From Guillardia theta CCMP2712 (taxonomy: Eukaryota > Cryptophyceae > Pyrenomonadales > Geminigeraceae): 64,000 bases of DNA. The stretch spans positions 245,917 to 309,916 of the forward strand of contig NW_005434617.1 of assembly GCF_000315625.1 (NCBI RefSeq), in the 5' to 3' direction. Of the stretch, positions 9,821-21,261 are shown piece after piece (the first letter of the stretch is position 1; every line of letters begins with the position of its first letter). Position numbers and translations under genes: made by a program. Below the pieces are notes generated by a model. It was given only the letters and a program-made list of their open reading frames with translations. It was not told the DNA's origin and did no database searches.

Positions 9821-10213
9821 ATGCGCTCTGTTGCCTTCGCTGCCATCATCGGCTCTGCCGCCGCCTTCTCTCCCTCCATGTCCCTCGACGTCTCCCGCCG
9901 TCAGGTCGTCCAGACTGGAGCTGCTGCCGCCGCTGTCGCTCCCTTCCTCCAGCAGGTTCCTGCTCAGGCTGCCATGGACAAGTCCGGACGCGCCCCCGTC
10001 ATCACCATCTTCGACCACAGGGGATGCACTGCTCACGCCAACAAGGAGTACACCGGCGCCAAGGCTAACTCCCAGGACGACGAGATGTGCGTTAAGGTTG
10101 CCTCCGCCAAGATCGCCGTGTCTGAGGGAGACGCCGCGAAGAAGCTCCAGGAGTTCATCTCCTACCAGGCCAAGGGCATCGATGGACCCTACACTGGCAA
10201 GGGCAAGAAGTAA
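9821..10213 (+). CDS. phycoerythrin alpha subunit, alpha-1 type
   Basis: 130 residues. The leader is tripartite: signal peptide MRSVAFAAIIGSAAA, Phe16 and a short transit part, then VSRRQVVQTGAAAAAVAP with twin Arg at 26-27 plus a hydrophobic run and an AQA cleavage site near 50. This is a Tat-type thylakoid lumen signal, as known for cryptophyte phycoerythrin alpha chains. The mature chain starts at about Ala51; Cys69 in FDHRGC binds the bilin. The end KKLQEFISYQAKGIDGP and the 80-residue mature length identify the longer alpha-1 type of PE545. Together with the alpha-2 gene at 8188 it could supply both chains of one alpha1-alpha2-beta2 antenna complex. Strong codon bias suggests high expression. 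The 14-residue block KEYTGAKANSQDDE is identical in both genes. Confidence 0.95.
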   Translation: MRSVAFAAIIGSAAAFSPSMSLDVSRRQVVQTGAAAAAVAPFLQQVPAQAAMDKSGRAPVITIFDHRGCTAHANKEYTGAKANSQDDEMCVKVASAKIAVSEGDAAKKLQEFISYQAKGIDGPYTGKGKK

Positions 10214-11020
10214 GCATGTTATTTCTTTTTGTTGTATGAGACATGGAGGTGTTGAGTCAAGTTTTTACTTTGATTAAACTCAACAATCAAGTCGAAAGCT
10301 GCCTTTGTTGAACTTCCATGACCTGGAAAACCTTCGTGTCTACTGTCCATGACTTGAAAACCTTCTTGTCAAGTGTAGACTTGATCTGTTGAATCTATTT
10401 CGACTCGAAACATGAAAATTCATGGTTCCGGGAAACGATGAAGGGCTAACAATCAGAGCAGCATCCAAGTTAGATTCGAATTGCACTAATGACTCTTACT
10501 AGTTTGCAGAACATGTGATGGATCCTGATCGTTGTTTCCCTGACGCTCTCTGGCAGGGAATGGACCATGCTTGTCCCATCAATATTTCACCTCAGTATCA
10601 GCAGGGGAGATTCCCCCGATATACCGCTAAATCAGGAAAAGGTTGCAAAATCATTGCAGGAACACCGTTCACATTCTGTTGCTCGCTGTGCGAATTGGAG
10701 ATTGGTGCCATTATGAAAAATGAAAGGGGTTTGAAAAACTCAGTATCATCTTTCCGATCGAGACAGCTGCAAGGACGAACAGAGCCAACGAAGGCTACAG
10801 CCCAATACTTCAGGCGAGAGTCCTCATGTTGTGATGACCCTCCCGCGTGCATCAAGAATCCCTCCACACGGTTACAAACTTTCCATTTCTACCTCGGATC
10901 CTTAGTTTATCAGCAGCACCTGCCTTAGCAATGGTGGCGTCTTACCAACTTTTAAAGTGCATCAGATTTTTGAATGCGTTGAAAACTTCATTTTTCTGAA
11001 ACATGTTTATGACGTAGAGG
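10214..11020. other. convergent spacer
   Basis: 10214-10460 is the 3' flank of the alpha-1 gene; TGACTTGAAAACCTTC-like words are repeated at about 10318 and 10350. At 10515-10928 a plus frame of 137 codons is open, but its composition is not gene-like and no family is recognised. Confidence 0.5.
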
Positions 11021-12198
11021 TCAGGACTTCTTTTGATAACCTAAAAGCCTTTGGTGTTGCTTTCCTTCCTTCTCAGTCATATCACCAGGGCGAGGGCTCG
11101 AATAGTGTTGATCTGAAGACCTTGGCGAGAGAGTTCGGATGAGCTTCACTGCGACCTCGAACACATTCGACAATTTCAACGAAACCTTTGAACTGCTCTT
11201 CTTCCTCTCAGCATCGTCAGGGATGTTGAGATTGTGTACTCGTATTCTTGGGAACAAAGCATCCTTGTTCTGTTCAGTCCTGATGCCGTCATTTGGCAGA
11301 CCTGGATTCCCTGATAGAGGGTTATTGGTAACCATTTGACTTTCCGACTTGGCAGATTTCAAGAGGTACAACATGAGTGGTTTATGCGACGACCGCGGCG
11401 AGAAAGCACAATCAGAAGCATTTGACAGTTTGTGCTTGAGTGAGAGCGACTTTCTTTCATGCTCGAGCATATCAAGCACCTCGAGTTTGTCAGAGGGAGA
11501 CAGCTTCAGCTTCTCACACCACTCATTGCACTGATGGGTGTTGAAGAAGTCATACATCCCCTTCAACCCCCTGTTTCCGCAACCAAAACCATCCCCGTCA
11601 ATCGTGTGAATCTGCGGGTCCGTCCACTCGCTCTCTGTACCCTGGATGTCACAGATCAACAACTTCCCCTTGCTCCAAGTCCATGTGAAGTGGCTGAAGG
11701 CTTGAGGGATGGGGTTTGTCTTCTGCACGTAACCGTGATTGTTGTTGTACTTCTGAAACTCTCCGTCCAAGAACCTCTCCACAAAGGCATTCCTGCCATC
11801 CTCGAACTCCACGATGCATATTGGCAGGAAACTTACCTGCACGCCCCTTGCTCTTGCTCGGAACTTTCTGCAGAGATCAACGCTGAGGACCTGCAGGATT
11901 CATTCAAAGTCAGTCAAAGTGCGAAACAAGGGCATCTTCTCCTCACCTGCCCGAGGGCCTCATCGAAGTACCTCGACGCATGGGAAGCCTTCTTGAAGTA
12001 CTTGATCACATACGTCCGACCTTCCTCCTCTCCCTCCTTCCACGCCTTGTGGCAAACTCGGAACCCTCCATCGGCGAAGGGAAGCTTTGAAATCCTGTAG
12101 ACGCACCGGCGTACTTGCCACCTCCCGCCTACTGACCGCAGGTAATACTCCTTCACTGCCTCCACGTTGCATTCGTCTCGGTTGCTGACGCTGAACAT
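11021..12198 (-). CDS. alpha-kinase (MHCK/eEF2K family), two exons
   Basis: Exon 1 is 12198-11947 and exon 2 is 11890-11021; the 56-nt intron is GT-AG in phase 0. The product is 373 aa. The atypical alpha-kinase domain fills residues 1-212. Lys66 in VIKYFKK is the likely ATP lysine. It is followed by FVERFLDGEFQKYNNN, AFSHFTW, Asp165 in ICDIQG, and TDPQIHT with His179. Next come the Gly loop GFGCGNRG and the zinc site His203, Cys205 and Cys209 (THQCNEWC). All motifs needed for activity are present. Alpha-kinases phosphorylate Ser/Thr, classically myosin heavy chains or eEF2. The 160-residue tail is Ser/Lys-rich and shows no WD repeats or EF-hand, so the substrate cannot be told. The start is the first ATG of the frame. 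Confidence 0.9.
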
Positions 12199-13542
12199 TT
12201 CAACCAGTCTCGTAGCACTTATGTGCAGCGCATGCTACAACACAAGTCTTGACATGATCAGTGAGGAATGTTGGGAGAAGGGGACGTGGGTAAGAGCAGA
12301 ATCTGAGAGGTGTGATCGGGTCTACCCAAAATGCTGTGAAATAAAAATTGGGACAGAAGGAATTGATGGGATGTGGTGGAGCTAGAAAGAGAGCCTGAGG
12401 TAGAGGCAGGAGACTCAGATCAGGAAAAGAATTGAGAAGGAAATAATGCAGGCGTTGGTGAAACGAGATGAAGCGAACTCGGAAGAACTAAGCGAAGCAG
12501 CGAAAGCTGAATTTGGAAGGAACAGGTACAACAGGAGATGACTGTGGAACAATACACTATGATGGAAGCAGAGAGGGAGAGGAGAAGAGAGCAGAGGAGG
12601 GGAGGAGAGAGCAGAGGAGAAGAGAGGAGGACAGTGAGGAAGAGAGAGAGTGAGGGAGACTCCGGGAGGAAGAGAGGGGAGAGGAGAGGAGAGTTGGAAG
12701 GAGCCTGATCTAAGCAAGTGTGGGGAACAATAATAACAAACTCCTCCAGTCGGAAAATGACCAGGGGGTGGTCCTTTACGTTAGGGTACTAAGCGGGATA
12801 ATTGGGGGTAGGGGTAGATACGGGCCCTAATCCATAAGCCGCCAGCAGCGGGTGGCATTATCTCAAGTTGGAGGTTGGATTCGAAATACTAGACTCATTT
12901 TTTGGAATTTTTAAGGCATTTCTAAATTTGAAGATTCTCACTGTCAAATCTGATGCCTTTTTAACTAAACTTTGAGTCGTCATCATCGCAGGCTGATCGG
13001 CACGTGATCACTGTCACCCTCGGGCCCCGGTCGCCCCGGCTCTCAGCGGCAAGCTTCGGAAGTTTACTCCAAGTCAATAGTAAGTGAAAAATCAGTGAGA
13101 GCCCTCTCGGACTCCGAGCCTGGGCCCGGGGCCCATCGGCGTGCGGCAGTGCGGGGTAGGCCCGGCGTGGAAGTTCAGTCAACAGTGTCCTACCTGGTAC
13201 GGTACCCCCCACCCACATAGCCTACTAGCCTAGTAGCATCGGCTTGCAAGTTGTGGTCAAATAGTACCCTACCACCTGAGACTCGACTCCCATCGGTTCA
13301 CTCTCATCACCCACCATATATCAGGGTCAAGATGGGGTATGAGCCCAGATTATTGTGACCCACCCCTGGAACAACGATGACCCTACCCTCCCGTGATTGG
13401 TGCGGTACCCCTGAGGCAGACCTTCTTGGTTCCGCGCCAAGAAAATCAGCCCACTGCTATGGCATGATGAGACGTTCGCGCGACTATGAAAGCTGACAAC
13501 GCACAGGATTGTAAGGGAGTTGCTGGCTAAGATTCGAGGAGG
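12199..13542. other. divergent spacer with purine tract, G-rich patch and GC island
   Basis: 12560-12690 is a GA-rich run (AGGAGAGAG words). 12760-12810 is G-rich (GGGGGTAGGGGTAG). 12985-13210 is a GC island (separate entry). 13200-13430 is C-rich with TACCCCCC and GACCCACCCC words. No gene is seen. It serves as the 5' flank of both the alpha-kinase and the 13-exon gene. Confidence 0.6.
12985..13210. other. GC island A
   Basis: A block much richer in G and C than its flanks, with short palindromes such as GGGCCCGGGGCCC, and the words GCGGCAGTGCGGGG and GGACTCCGAG. It has no open frame with family resemblance and shares vocabulary with islands B-E. Confidence 0.7.
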
Positions 13543-16500
13543 ATGAAGAGCTCTGGAGCAGTAGGCAGAGTGGGCAGCTCCTCCTTGTATGATGGTAAGA
13601 GGAGCTACACTGGTTTCCTTCCCAGCAGCAGGTCTTTGAAACTCCGTCGAACATTTTCGAAAGCTTCGGAGAACTCGAAAACAGACAAGCACCAAATGGG
13701 CTTAAACTCAACCAGTATGGTTGTAGATAAACAAGAACTGGACCAAGTTAAGAAGTTGCTCTTTGACGGCTTACAAATCACTTACGAAACTTACGCAAAC
13801 TGTGGGATTCATTCAGAAAAATGTGGAAAATGTTTTGATGCATTGATAAATTCGTTTTCGGCATTCAGAAATCTCTGCAATCAATTTGAAGATGATCTAG
13901 AGATGGAGCGCAATGTCATTTCATTTGAATCACGTCAATGGTTTGAGTTCATTCTGTATTCGCAGAAGTACTTCAATGAAGCAACGATTGAGGTTTCACG
14001 GATGATTCATGCAAGCGAGAAACAAGACTTGATTCAGATCTTAATACATTGGTCATCTTCGCGGTATGATCTTGGAGTCTTAGCACAAGGTGTCAACTCG
14101 AAGTTGGGAGAAAGAATCTCCTTGGTTGCTGCGCACTGTTGCGAATTCAGCCATGCATTGATGGAGAGTTCGATCAAGCACGATGCCGCGACATTCTCTA
14201 TCGCAAAGATCATAAGTGAGCCATATGAAGCCAAAGGCTATCTTTTTCTCAAAACATTCAAGGAATCATTGGCATCCGGTAAGTTGGATCCAAACTCATC
14301 ATTTGCAACTCTCATCCAAGCAAGGTCTGCCTTCGATAAATATCATCAATCTCTCAAGATACAGAAACATGTTGGAGAGGAGAAGAGATTCACAGATAAA
14401 ACAGAATGTAGCCCAGAAGACGAGCAGACAGAAGATCTGCAAGCTGCTCTCTGCAAGCTTGAGGAGCTCATCTTGACGCAAAAGTCCCTGGAAGCCAGAC
14501 TCACCTCGGTGCAGAGAGAAATACATGTTCAGACACGGGCATTGCAACATGAACAGAGGTGTGAAGAAATTCTCAATCATGTTTCAAGTCATCGCCTCGA
14601 TCTTTGCTTTGAAGAAAACATCCACAGCCAGGACATGGAGTTGAATGTGCGAAGCAATGCGAATCTTGCTACGCAAATAGCGAAATTCGTATCTGATTCG
14701 AGCGCATCAGTGCATGGCGAGTTGTATAAGATCATCATAAAGTCCCTGAGGAAGGAGTTTGAATCTGTGACCAGTCTGGTTTCAGACGAGCTTGCTTTGA
14801 TGCAATCAATCAATGTCAACGCTGATTGCTTTAAACTCGATTCGAAAGTGAAAGAAAGCTTCTCTTCATTCTGTATGGAAGACTGGGTGACATCTGCAAG
14901 ACAGCAAAACGAATTGTTTGAAATTTGTCAATATCTTTCGATTCTTCTTCAAGATTGCAAGGACCTTAGACCCAATTCTGATGAGCTTGCAAAACTTGTT
15001 GAAACGTACCTCCATGACTTGAATGCACAGAGAAATCGCATCAACCAACAGTTCTCGTTAGTTCCGAGCTACAGAAATTCACCAAAGGTTGTCAAAGGCA
15101 TGCAAAAGAAATGTTGGATTGTAGGTTTACTACAAGACCAGGAGAACAGCGCTACTTTTCACGATTGTATTTCTTATATTCTAGATGTTGACAAGGCAAT
15201 GCAGAAAGCTGTCCATATAAAGCACAACGGCGATGTTTTGAAGGATTTATTCTATACGCCTACATCGATGCTGGATTCTCAGGCTCCTTCAAACTCACTG
15301 TTGACATTGCATGGCCTGGTAAATCATGTGCAATTTGCCTGGAGCTAAACTAACTTGCGTTTCCTGAACAGGCAAGCGCTGCTATGAAATTTCAAAACTT
15401 TAGACTCAAGTCCTATAACGCTGCAGAATCTGACTATAGTTGCAAAACTAGCTTTCGCTATTCATCAACAATGTGCAAAGTTCTTGATTCTGTGGTTCAA
15501 TCAGAATCATGTAATTCAGTCATTCTTGGGGATTGGAGCTCAACTTCTCGATATAACCAGAATTTCTCAAAAGTGTACTTTACTGTTGCCTTATGTACAG
15601 CGATTTCTCATTGTAGAATACAATATCCTTGGATGACAAGAATCTGCATATTTAGCCTTTCAAAACAAAACTTCTTGGAACCGGTATGTATTTTGCTTGG
15701 TTGCCGCTTTGGAGGGCTGTGACGCCTATTTATTTCAGGGCCTTTCTGACCCCGAGATCATGCAAATCAATGCGTCTTGCGTGTTTGAGGTGGAAACGGA
15801 TCCCTCAGCAATGGCTGAGAGCAGTTCAAGAGACAAAGAGAACGATTCTGATCCACTTACAATTCCTTTTAGACAAATGCTGACCCAGGTAGAAGAATTC
15901 CGACCAGATTTGATATTGGCTGTATACGACTTACAATCCATCGAGTCATTTGATGCAATGGAGATGAGACAAGAATATTCTCGCGAAGATTATCGTCGCT
16001 TCTACTTGCATTGTTGCAAACTTCAAGAAACAGCAAGGAGGCTTTGTAATGATAAGATTATCTACATTTCCAGCCCCGTGGCGGCTTCAGAAACGTACGA
16101 GCTTGCAAACAGTCTGAAAATGGTAACGAGAGAATCCATCCCACGGTCAGACTCAACCAGTGACATTGAAACCATCAGGTTCGGACTCTCCGATGCATCA
16201 TGGGCGCGTGTTTAGGATGCGAAGGAGCAGACGAGGATTTGCTCCCATGGCCGGTGATGAGTGACGAAGTAGCTGCGATGGACGTTGATCAGTCTCTTGA
16301 CTCCTCTGGTGCCTTTTTTGAGTAAATCCTAGCTCCGCTCGGCGTAAGTTGGGGTTACAGACGAAGTGGAGGAGAGTGAAACGAGCGGCTTGCGGGGGCA
16401 GCACGACATGGAGGCGTCAGCGAATATTTCCAACGAGCCGTCTATCAGTGTCGCATCTTCAGAATCTGATGAGGTGAAAAGTGCTGAGCAAGAGGAAGAC

Positions 16501-17795
16501 GGTCTTCTCAGTCTCGTTGCCATGCTCAGGTGGACGAGGAGTTGCAGGCAGACGAAGAGGATACAGAACCGCACGAGGGATCCTCGGTTCCTCCTCCTCC
16601 TCCTCCTCCTCCTCCTCCTCCCCCTCCCCCTCCCCCTCCCCCTCCTCCTCCTCCTCCTCTTCCTCCTCCTCCTCCTCCTCCTCTATCACTCACCTTGATG
16701 CACTGACGCATTGCAGGCGGACAACGAGTACATTCCTTCCTCCTCCAAGAAATCTGAAAGACCAGCGACGAAGAAGAAGGCTGACTCTAGAGCTCCTTCG
16801 CGTTTCTGGCGACCCCCTCCCACTGACAACGAGCCTGTCTTCCAAGCTGCTGGAATGCTGCTGGACCTTGCGGACCGCATCCCGTACAACTCAGTGAAGG
16901 AGCCGAAGGCTAGCGTGTGGGAGAACTTTCGGGTGACCACGGAAGCATGCAACTCAGCGAGAGCGGTTGGCCCCCATCCTTGCCAGCGTGCGATAGGAGT
17001 GATGGCTGGCTGCAGGTAGCAGAGAAGCTGCTGTGGTTCTCGGAGCAGCTTGTTCCAAGGATCATCAAGAAGGGATGGACGGAGGGAGGTGCTGCTGCTG
17101 CTTCTGTTGCTTCTGAAGGGATTGCACGTGACCTGGAAGTGTTGCAGGAGAAGAGGCATGTCAGAAGGAGAAGTGGGAGGAATTTTGTAGGAACTGCTCG
17201 CAAAGGGAGGAGGTCGGTGGAAGAACCTTGTTGCAAGGCCAGCAGCTGATCTCCGATGACAGATTGTGAATGCGCTGCGACAGTTTGAGAGGCTGGCGAT
17301 CGACTGGGACGAGGTGAGAGGGAGGAAGGAGTGGAGGGGGGGGGGGAGAGAGCGATGGAGCAGGGAGAGGGACGGAGTAGGGAGGGGACGGAGTAGGGAG
17401 GGGACGGAGGAGCTAAGGGGGGCCACAGGTGTCTGCAGCCTTCAGGGAAGAGTGGCAGTCGCAGAGGAGCAAGAAGAGCTCATCCAAGGGGAAGCGCAAG
17501 GCGCTGTCGCAGAGGGAGGAGGTAGCGCTAGCAGCAACAACACAGGTCACGTCACCTTCCGTTCCTCCTCGTTGACCGAGAGGCTGCAAGCTCCTGACGC
17601 TGGTCAACAGCTTGGTAACTATGTGACCGATGAAGCATCCGAGGTCGACACCGTCAAGGTGGAGAAGAGGGTGAGCATGGCGGGGGTCGCGGTGACAGGG
17701 AGCGGGTGATAGCTTGGGGCTCGCAGGTGGCTCCCTTGATCTTTGGGGTCGACGGAGAAGTTCTCGGCCTGGCTGAGCATGAGGGAAAGAGCTGA
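13543..17795 (+). CDS. large unidentified protein, 13 exons, about 1132 aa
   Basis: Exons: 13543-15318, 15372-15683, 15739-16122, 16179-16308, 16361-16473, 16530-16586, 16717-16932, 17016-17088, 17148-17212, 17263-17313, 17429-17521, 17611-17670, 17727-17795. Every junction keeps phase; most introns are 50-59 nt and several end in CTAAC plus a pyrimidine run. Residues 60-600 are alpha-helical with a coiled coil at about 290-340. A linker follows, then an acidic Ser/Glu/Asp stretch at about 850-930, a KKSERPATKKK basic patch and a helical segment with WENFR and EKLLWFSEQLVPRI. The end is VAPLIFGVDGEVLGL. I recognise no family. The helical N-terminal half could be a BAR-like or scaffold region, which is speculation. 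The first exon is less G/C-biased than neighbouring genes. The exon 2 reading and the last four exons are least certain. Confidence 0.6.
16588..16684. repeat. (TCC)n in an intron
   Basis: A TCC/CCCCTC tract fills most of intron 16587-16716 of the 13-exon gene, on its sense strand, ahead of the 3' splice site TTGCAG. Confidence 0.9.
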
Positions 17796-17956
17796 GAACC
17801 GTCTCACTGCTCCTCCTCTCATCTCGCTCCTCCTCCTCCTCCTCCTCCTCCTCTCGCCCATTGGTATGCGAGAGGCTCTTTATTCGATATGTACACGTTC
17901 ATCATGCCGCCTTCTTGCCGGGTGTCAGTGAGAGGGAGGGAGGGGAGGGAGGAGAG

Positions 17957-19574
17957 TCAGTTGAGATCAGCAGAGCGTGACAACGTCCACGGGAGAACCA
18001 GCGCCTCCTGCCTTGCTCCATCCATCCTGCTCGGCATGACATGGAGCTGGTCAGGCAGAGGGGAGGAGGGGTTTGAAAGGGGAGGAGGGCATGCACGGGA
18101 AAATCGACAACGCCTTGACCAGGAAGAGAAGCAGGAAGCGAGGACGAGGTAGGGAGGGAGGGAGGGAGAGGGAACTAGTCGGCTAGAGAGGAGGGGGAGC
18201 AAGGGAGCAAGGGAGCTCACCTTCGGCTTCATGATATTCGTGCTCTTCTCTTCCATGGAGACGTTAAGACTCTTGCGAGCTGTCGAGACGTCAGCCGGTG
18301 ACGAGGAGCAGCGACGAGGAGCAAGTAGCCCACCTTGTGATGCCTGCTGGGAGAGAGCTTCGAGCTCTGCCAGCTCTGCCAGCAGGTTTGCCGTCTTCTC
18401 GCTGCCCTTGTCCTGCCCCCGGGCGCTATCCTTGCGAACATTTCGTCGCCGGGAGGGAGAGGGCGAGGGGAGGGACTGCAGCTCCTTCGTCTCCGAGTCG
18501 ATGGAGTCGTTGAGGACGCTAACCTCGAGGTTCAGCAGGTCGTCCATCATCGCCTGCACCTCCTCTTGGCTCTTCTCCGAGGAGCTGTTGTGCTCGTCGA
18601 AGGACAGCAGGTGGGAGGTATTGCCTGTGTAGCCTGTGCCATGGCTGCGTGAGCGAGCGAGCACGGGAGAGGGAGGGGGGAGGGGGGAGGGAGAAGTGTT
18701 CCTACCTGAGTCTTCCAAACTCCTGTGGAAGTGCGACTTTGTGACGGATGTCGCGATGCCCTTTACGACTCGTCCCACAGCCTTGCGGAAGATTCGTCCT
18801 GAAAGGGAGTGAGGGAGGAGGAGCATGAGGAGGGGAGGGCTTGCCTGACAGGCAGTCGATGCTCTGGTTGTAATACTCGTGCTCGATCCCAATCAGCGAG
18901 TGATCGGGGCTAGCAGGCACTCTTACTTCCCCTCCTCCTCTCAGTGCGGCATTCAGCTACCTCGTTGAGTCGTCCAAGTTCGCCTTCTCAAACTTGATCT
19001 CGTTGTTGAACCCCCGGGTCTTGAAGCCCAGGTCTGCCTCGATGATGCTGCTGTCCTCCATCGGCGTCGACTGACTGCTGTTGGGGCTCGACGCCTCGTG
19101 CTTGCTGTGCTCTGCTCGCCGTCGCAGCGCCGCTCGCTTCTGCCGCTCGAGCTCTTTGAGCTTGTTTTGCAGCATCTCCCTCTTCTTTAGGATCCTCAGC
19201 TTCTCCTTCAGGAGCTCCCGCTTCTGGATCAATCGCCTCAGCTCACTGAGCTCGTCTTGATCCAGATCTCTGCTGCTCGCCTCCTCCTCCACTCCCCCTG
19301 CTGTGTACTCAGCGTAACCCTGCGTGTTGTTGGCCAATCGGTCGAGCTCCTCTAGCTCTTTTAGGATCGCGTCTGCTGTCTCTCCTTCACCTCCCTCGTC
19401 GCCGTCATCCTCCTCGCTGTCGTCGTTTCCTCCAGCTCCCTCCAGCTTCATGATGCTCGCTAGCTCGTCCAGCTCTTTGAGCTGCAGCAACACACTCTCC
19501 TCGTCGCTGTCCATGCTACTAGTGGAACCTGCAATGGGCATGAGCTCACTAGACCCGTCAAGTCTTCTGCTCAT
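17957..19574 (-). CDS. acidic coiled-coil protein with repeated ELxELD helices, 5 exons
   Basis: Exons: 19574-18961, 18909-18845, 18798-18706, 18633-18221 and probably 18046-17957; about 424 aa from the ATG at 19574. The intron at 18844-18799 is GC-AG rather than GT-AG, supported by phase and a pyrimidine run. A short helix is repeated: LLQLKELDELASIM, ILKELEELDRLAN and LLAELAELEALSQQ, separated by acidic or disordered spacers. Between the second and third is a basic coiled coil (LIQKRELLKEKLRILKKRE onward, rich in Lys, Arg and Glu). A conserved-looking patch, IEHEYYNQSIDCL and GRIFRKAVGRVVKG, lies in exons 2-3. AATAAA on the minus strand near 17883 is a plausible polyadenylation signal. The gene is convergent with the 13-exon gene. 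Function unknown; the repeated amphipathic helices suggest a multivalent binding protein. Confidence 0.6.
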
Positions 19575-21260
19575 CTCCTCTACGTCAGTGTCGATGAGCA
19601 ACCAATGCTCTTGCAATGACGGACGCAGAAAGTTGTAGACTTCAAAACATCCCACTGTCTTTCTGCTCAACTAAAGTCCTTCCCCCTTCCTTGCTGCCTG
19701 ATCTTGGCCTCATTGCATGTCGCCTGTATTTCACTTCCTTGCCCCACTTCCTCTTCCTCTGATTCCCCTCCCGCCTTCCCAACCATCCTGACTCCCTTCC
19801 ACCATCGAATATCTCGTGGGCGACAGCAAAACTTGCAGGTTTTGTGTTTCCACCATCCCAGCTACACATCATTGAACTCTAAACGTCTTCCTTGTCCGCG
19901 TAGCTATCCGAGACCATCGTTTTCAAACCCTGACTCATCCATCACAAGCACACAATCTGCTCTTCATGGAAGGCCTTGCCTGCACCAGATCGACGCTACG
20001 TGATCCAGTTTGTTCCCGACTCTGATCTCAAGGTCATTTTCAATCTTTATCGACCTTGCAGGCATCTACATCTCTCCTAAAACAAGAGCTCCTTACAAAC
20101 ATGCGCTGGAGTGCAGCTACATTTCATTCTTCTCCTTCCTCTTTCTCCTCTCTTGCTCCCCTCCTCCTTCCTTTCTCTCCTCCTTCCTGTACTCTGTCCA
20201 CCATGTCCCTGTTCAATACTTGTGCACCACCCCACCCTAAATAATTTCTCCTTTCCTGGCAACCCCTGTTATTCGTGGACCCCCTCTATTTCAGTCGGCC
20301 CTCCATGTCAAGTACCCCATCATTTCCAAATATTTGTACCAAACAAGACCCACCCCTCTGGTGGATTTCTGTACCCCCACCCTGGATTCAAGTAGGCATT
20401 GTCTAGAAATACCGTTGATGATCCAGGGGTCCTAAAGTGCGGCCCTCCGACCCACCCTACCCCTCCTCGAAGATACTCTTAACCCCTTCAAAGACCTCCA
20501 TCTACCCACCCCTCTCACCGCGCCTCATTTGAACCCGGGGGTGCAGATCACGGGAGTGTCTTCCTGAGTGCCAGACCCACCTTTCCATCCCGTGACCCCA
20601 CCCCCAATTATCTGCCTAATTTGACGGGTCCCTGATGGGAGAAAGGGTCTGGCTCTAGAGCATATGGACTCTTGCCGCCTCAGAACTTCATCGGCGAGCC
20701 AGACTGAGCCTCCGGCTCACCCAGTGATGAAGGCCCGGGCCCGGACCGGGGACCGGGAGGCTCGGAGGCCCGCCGATTCAACTCAGGGAGCGGCCGCTGT
20801 GCTGCGGCAGTGCCGGGCGGCCCGCGCGGCCGGGCGGGGCCCAGCGGGCCGTCCGACGCCGACGGTGGCGTGACAGGCTGTGGCATCCGGGACTGACTAC
20901 TTCAAGGAACTTTCACTATTTTGCCAGGGCCGGGCCCGGGCGGCCTCAGGGCCTGCCAGCGGCCCGTACCGGCCGCAAGTGACCGTGTACTCGCCATGCA
21001 TCGGCCCATGATCGCGGCCGTGACAGCGGGAACTTTCACTGAGTCAAGCCAAGTTTGGAAAACTCGTATGAAAGTATGAAAGAGTCCCAGCCCGCGCCAA
21101 AGGTGAATCGAATCAGTGACTGATCTTCGAAGTTCTGCGCGCCCGGTGATTCACAATCCTCGACACTTACCTGCGTTGGAGGGTTCATAATCAGAGTGTT
21201 GATGTTCCTGTTCCAATCCTCCACACCCTGGTTGACACGGGGGGTGCAAACTAAGTGAAC
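19575..21260. other. spacer with C-rich patch and GC island B
   Basis: 19680-20200 is pyrimidine-rich on the plus strand. 20220-20660 is C-rich with words such as CCACCCTACCCC and CCACCCCTC. 20660-21050 is GC island B. No gene is seen. Confidence 0.6.
20650..21050. other. GC island B
   Basis: Dense in CCCGGGCCCGG, GCGGCCGC, CGGCCGGGCGG and GGGCCCAGCGGGCC words. It contains GCGGCAGTGCCGGG, close to a word of island A, and two GGAACTTTCACT words. Frames are open by composition only, so I call no gene. Confidence 0.7.
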
Positions 21261-21261
21261 T

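Noticed and set aside
12560-12690. GA-rich tract as possible regulatory polypurine element
   Set aside because: No positional or sequence evidence beyond composition.
20664-20886. Open frames of about 70 codons on both strands in GC island B
   Set aside because: Open only because stops are rare in GC-rich DNA; Ala/Arg/Pro/Gly-rich with no family.
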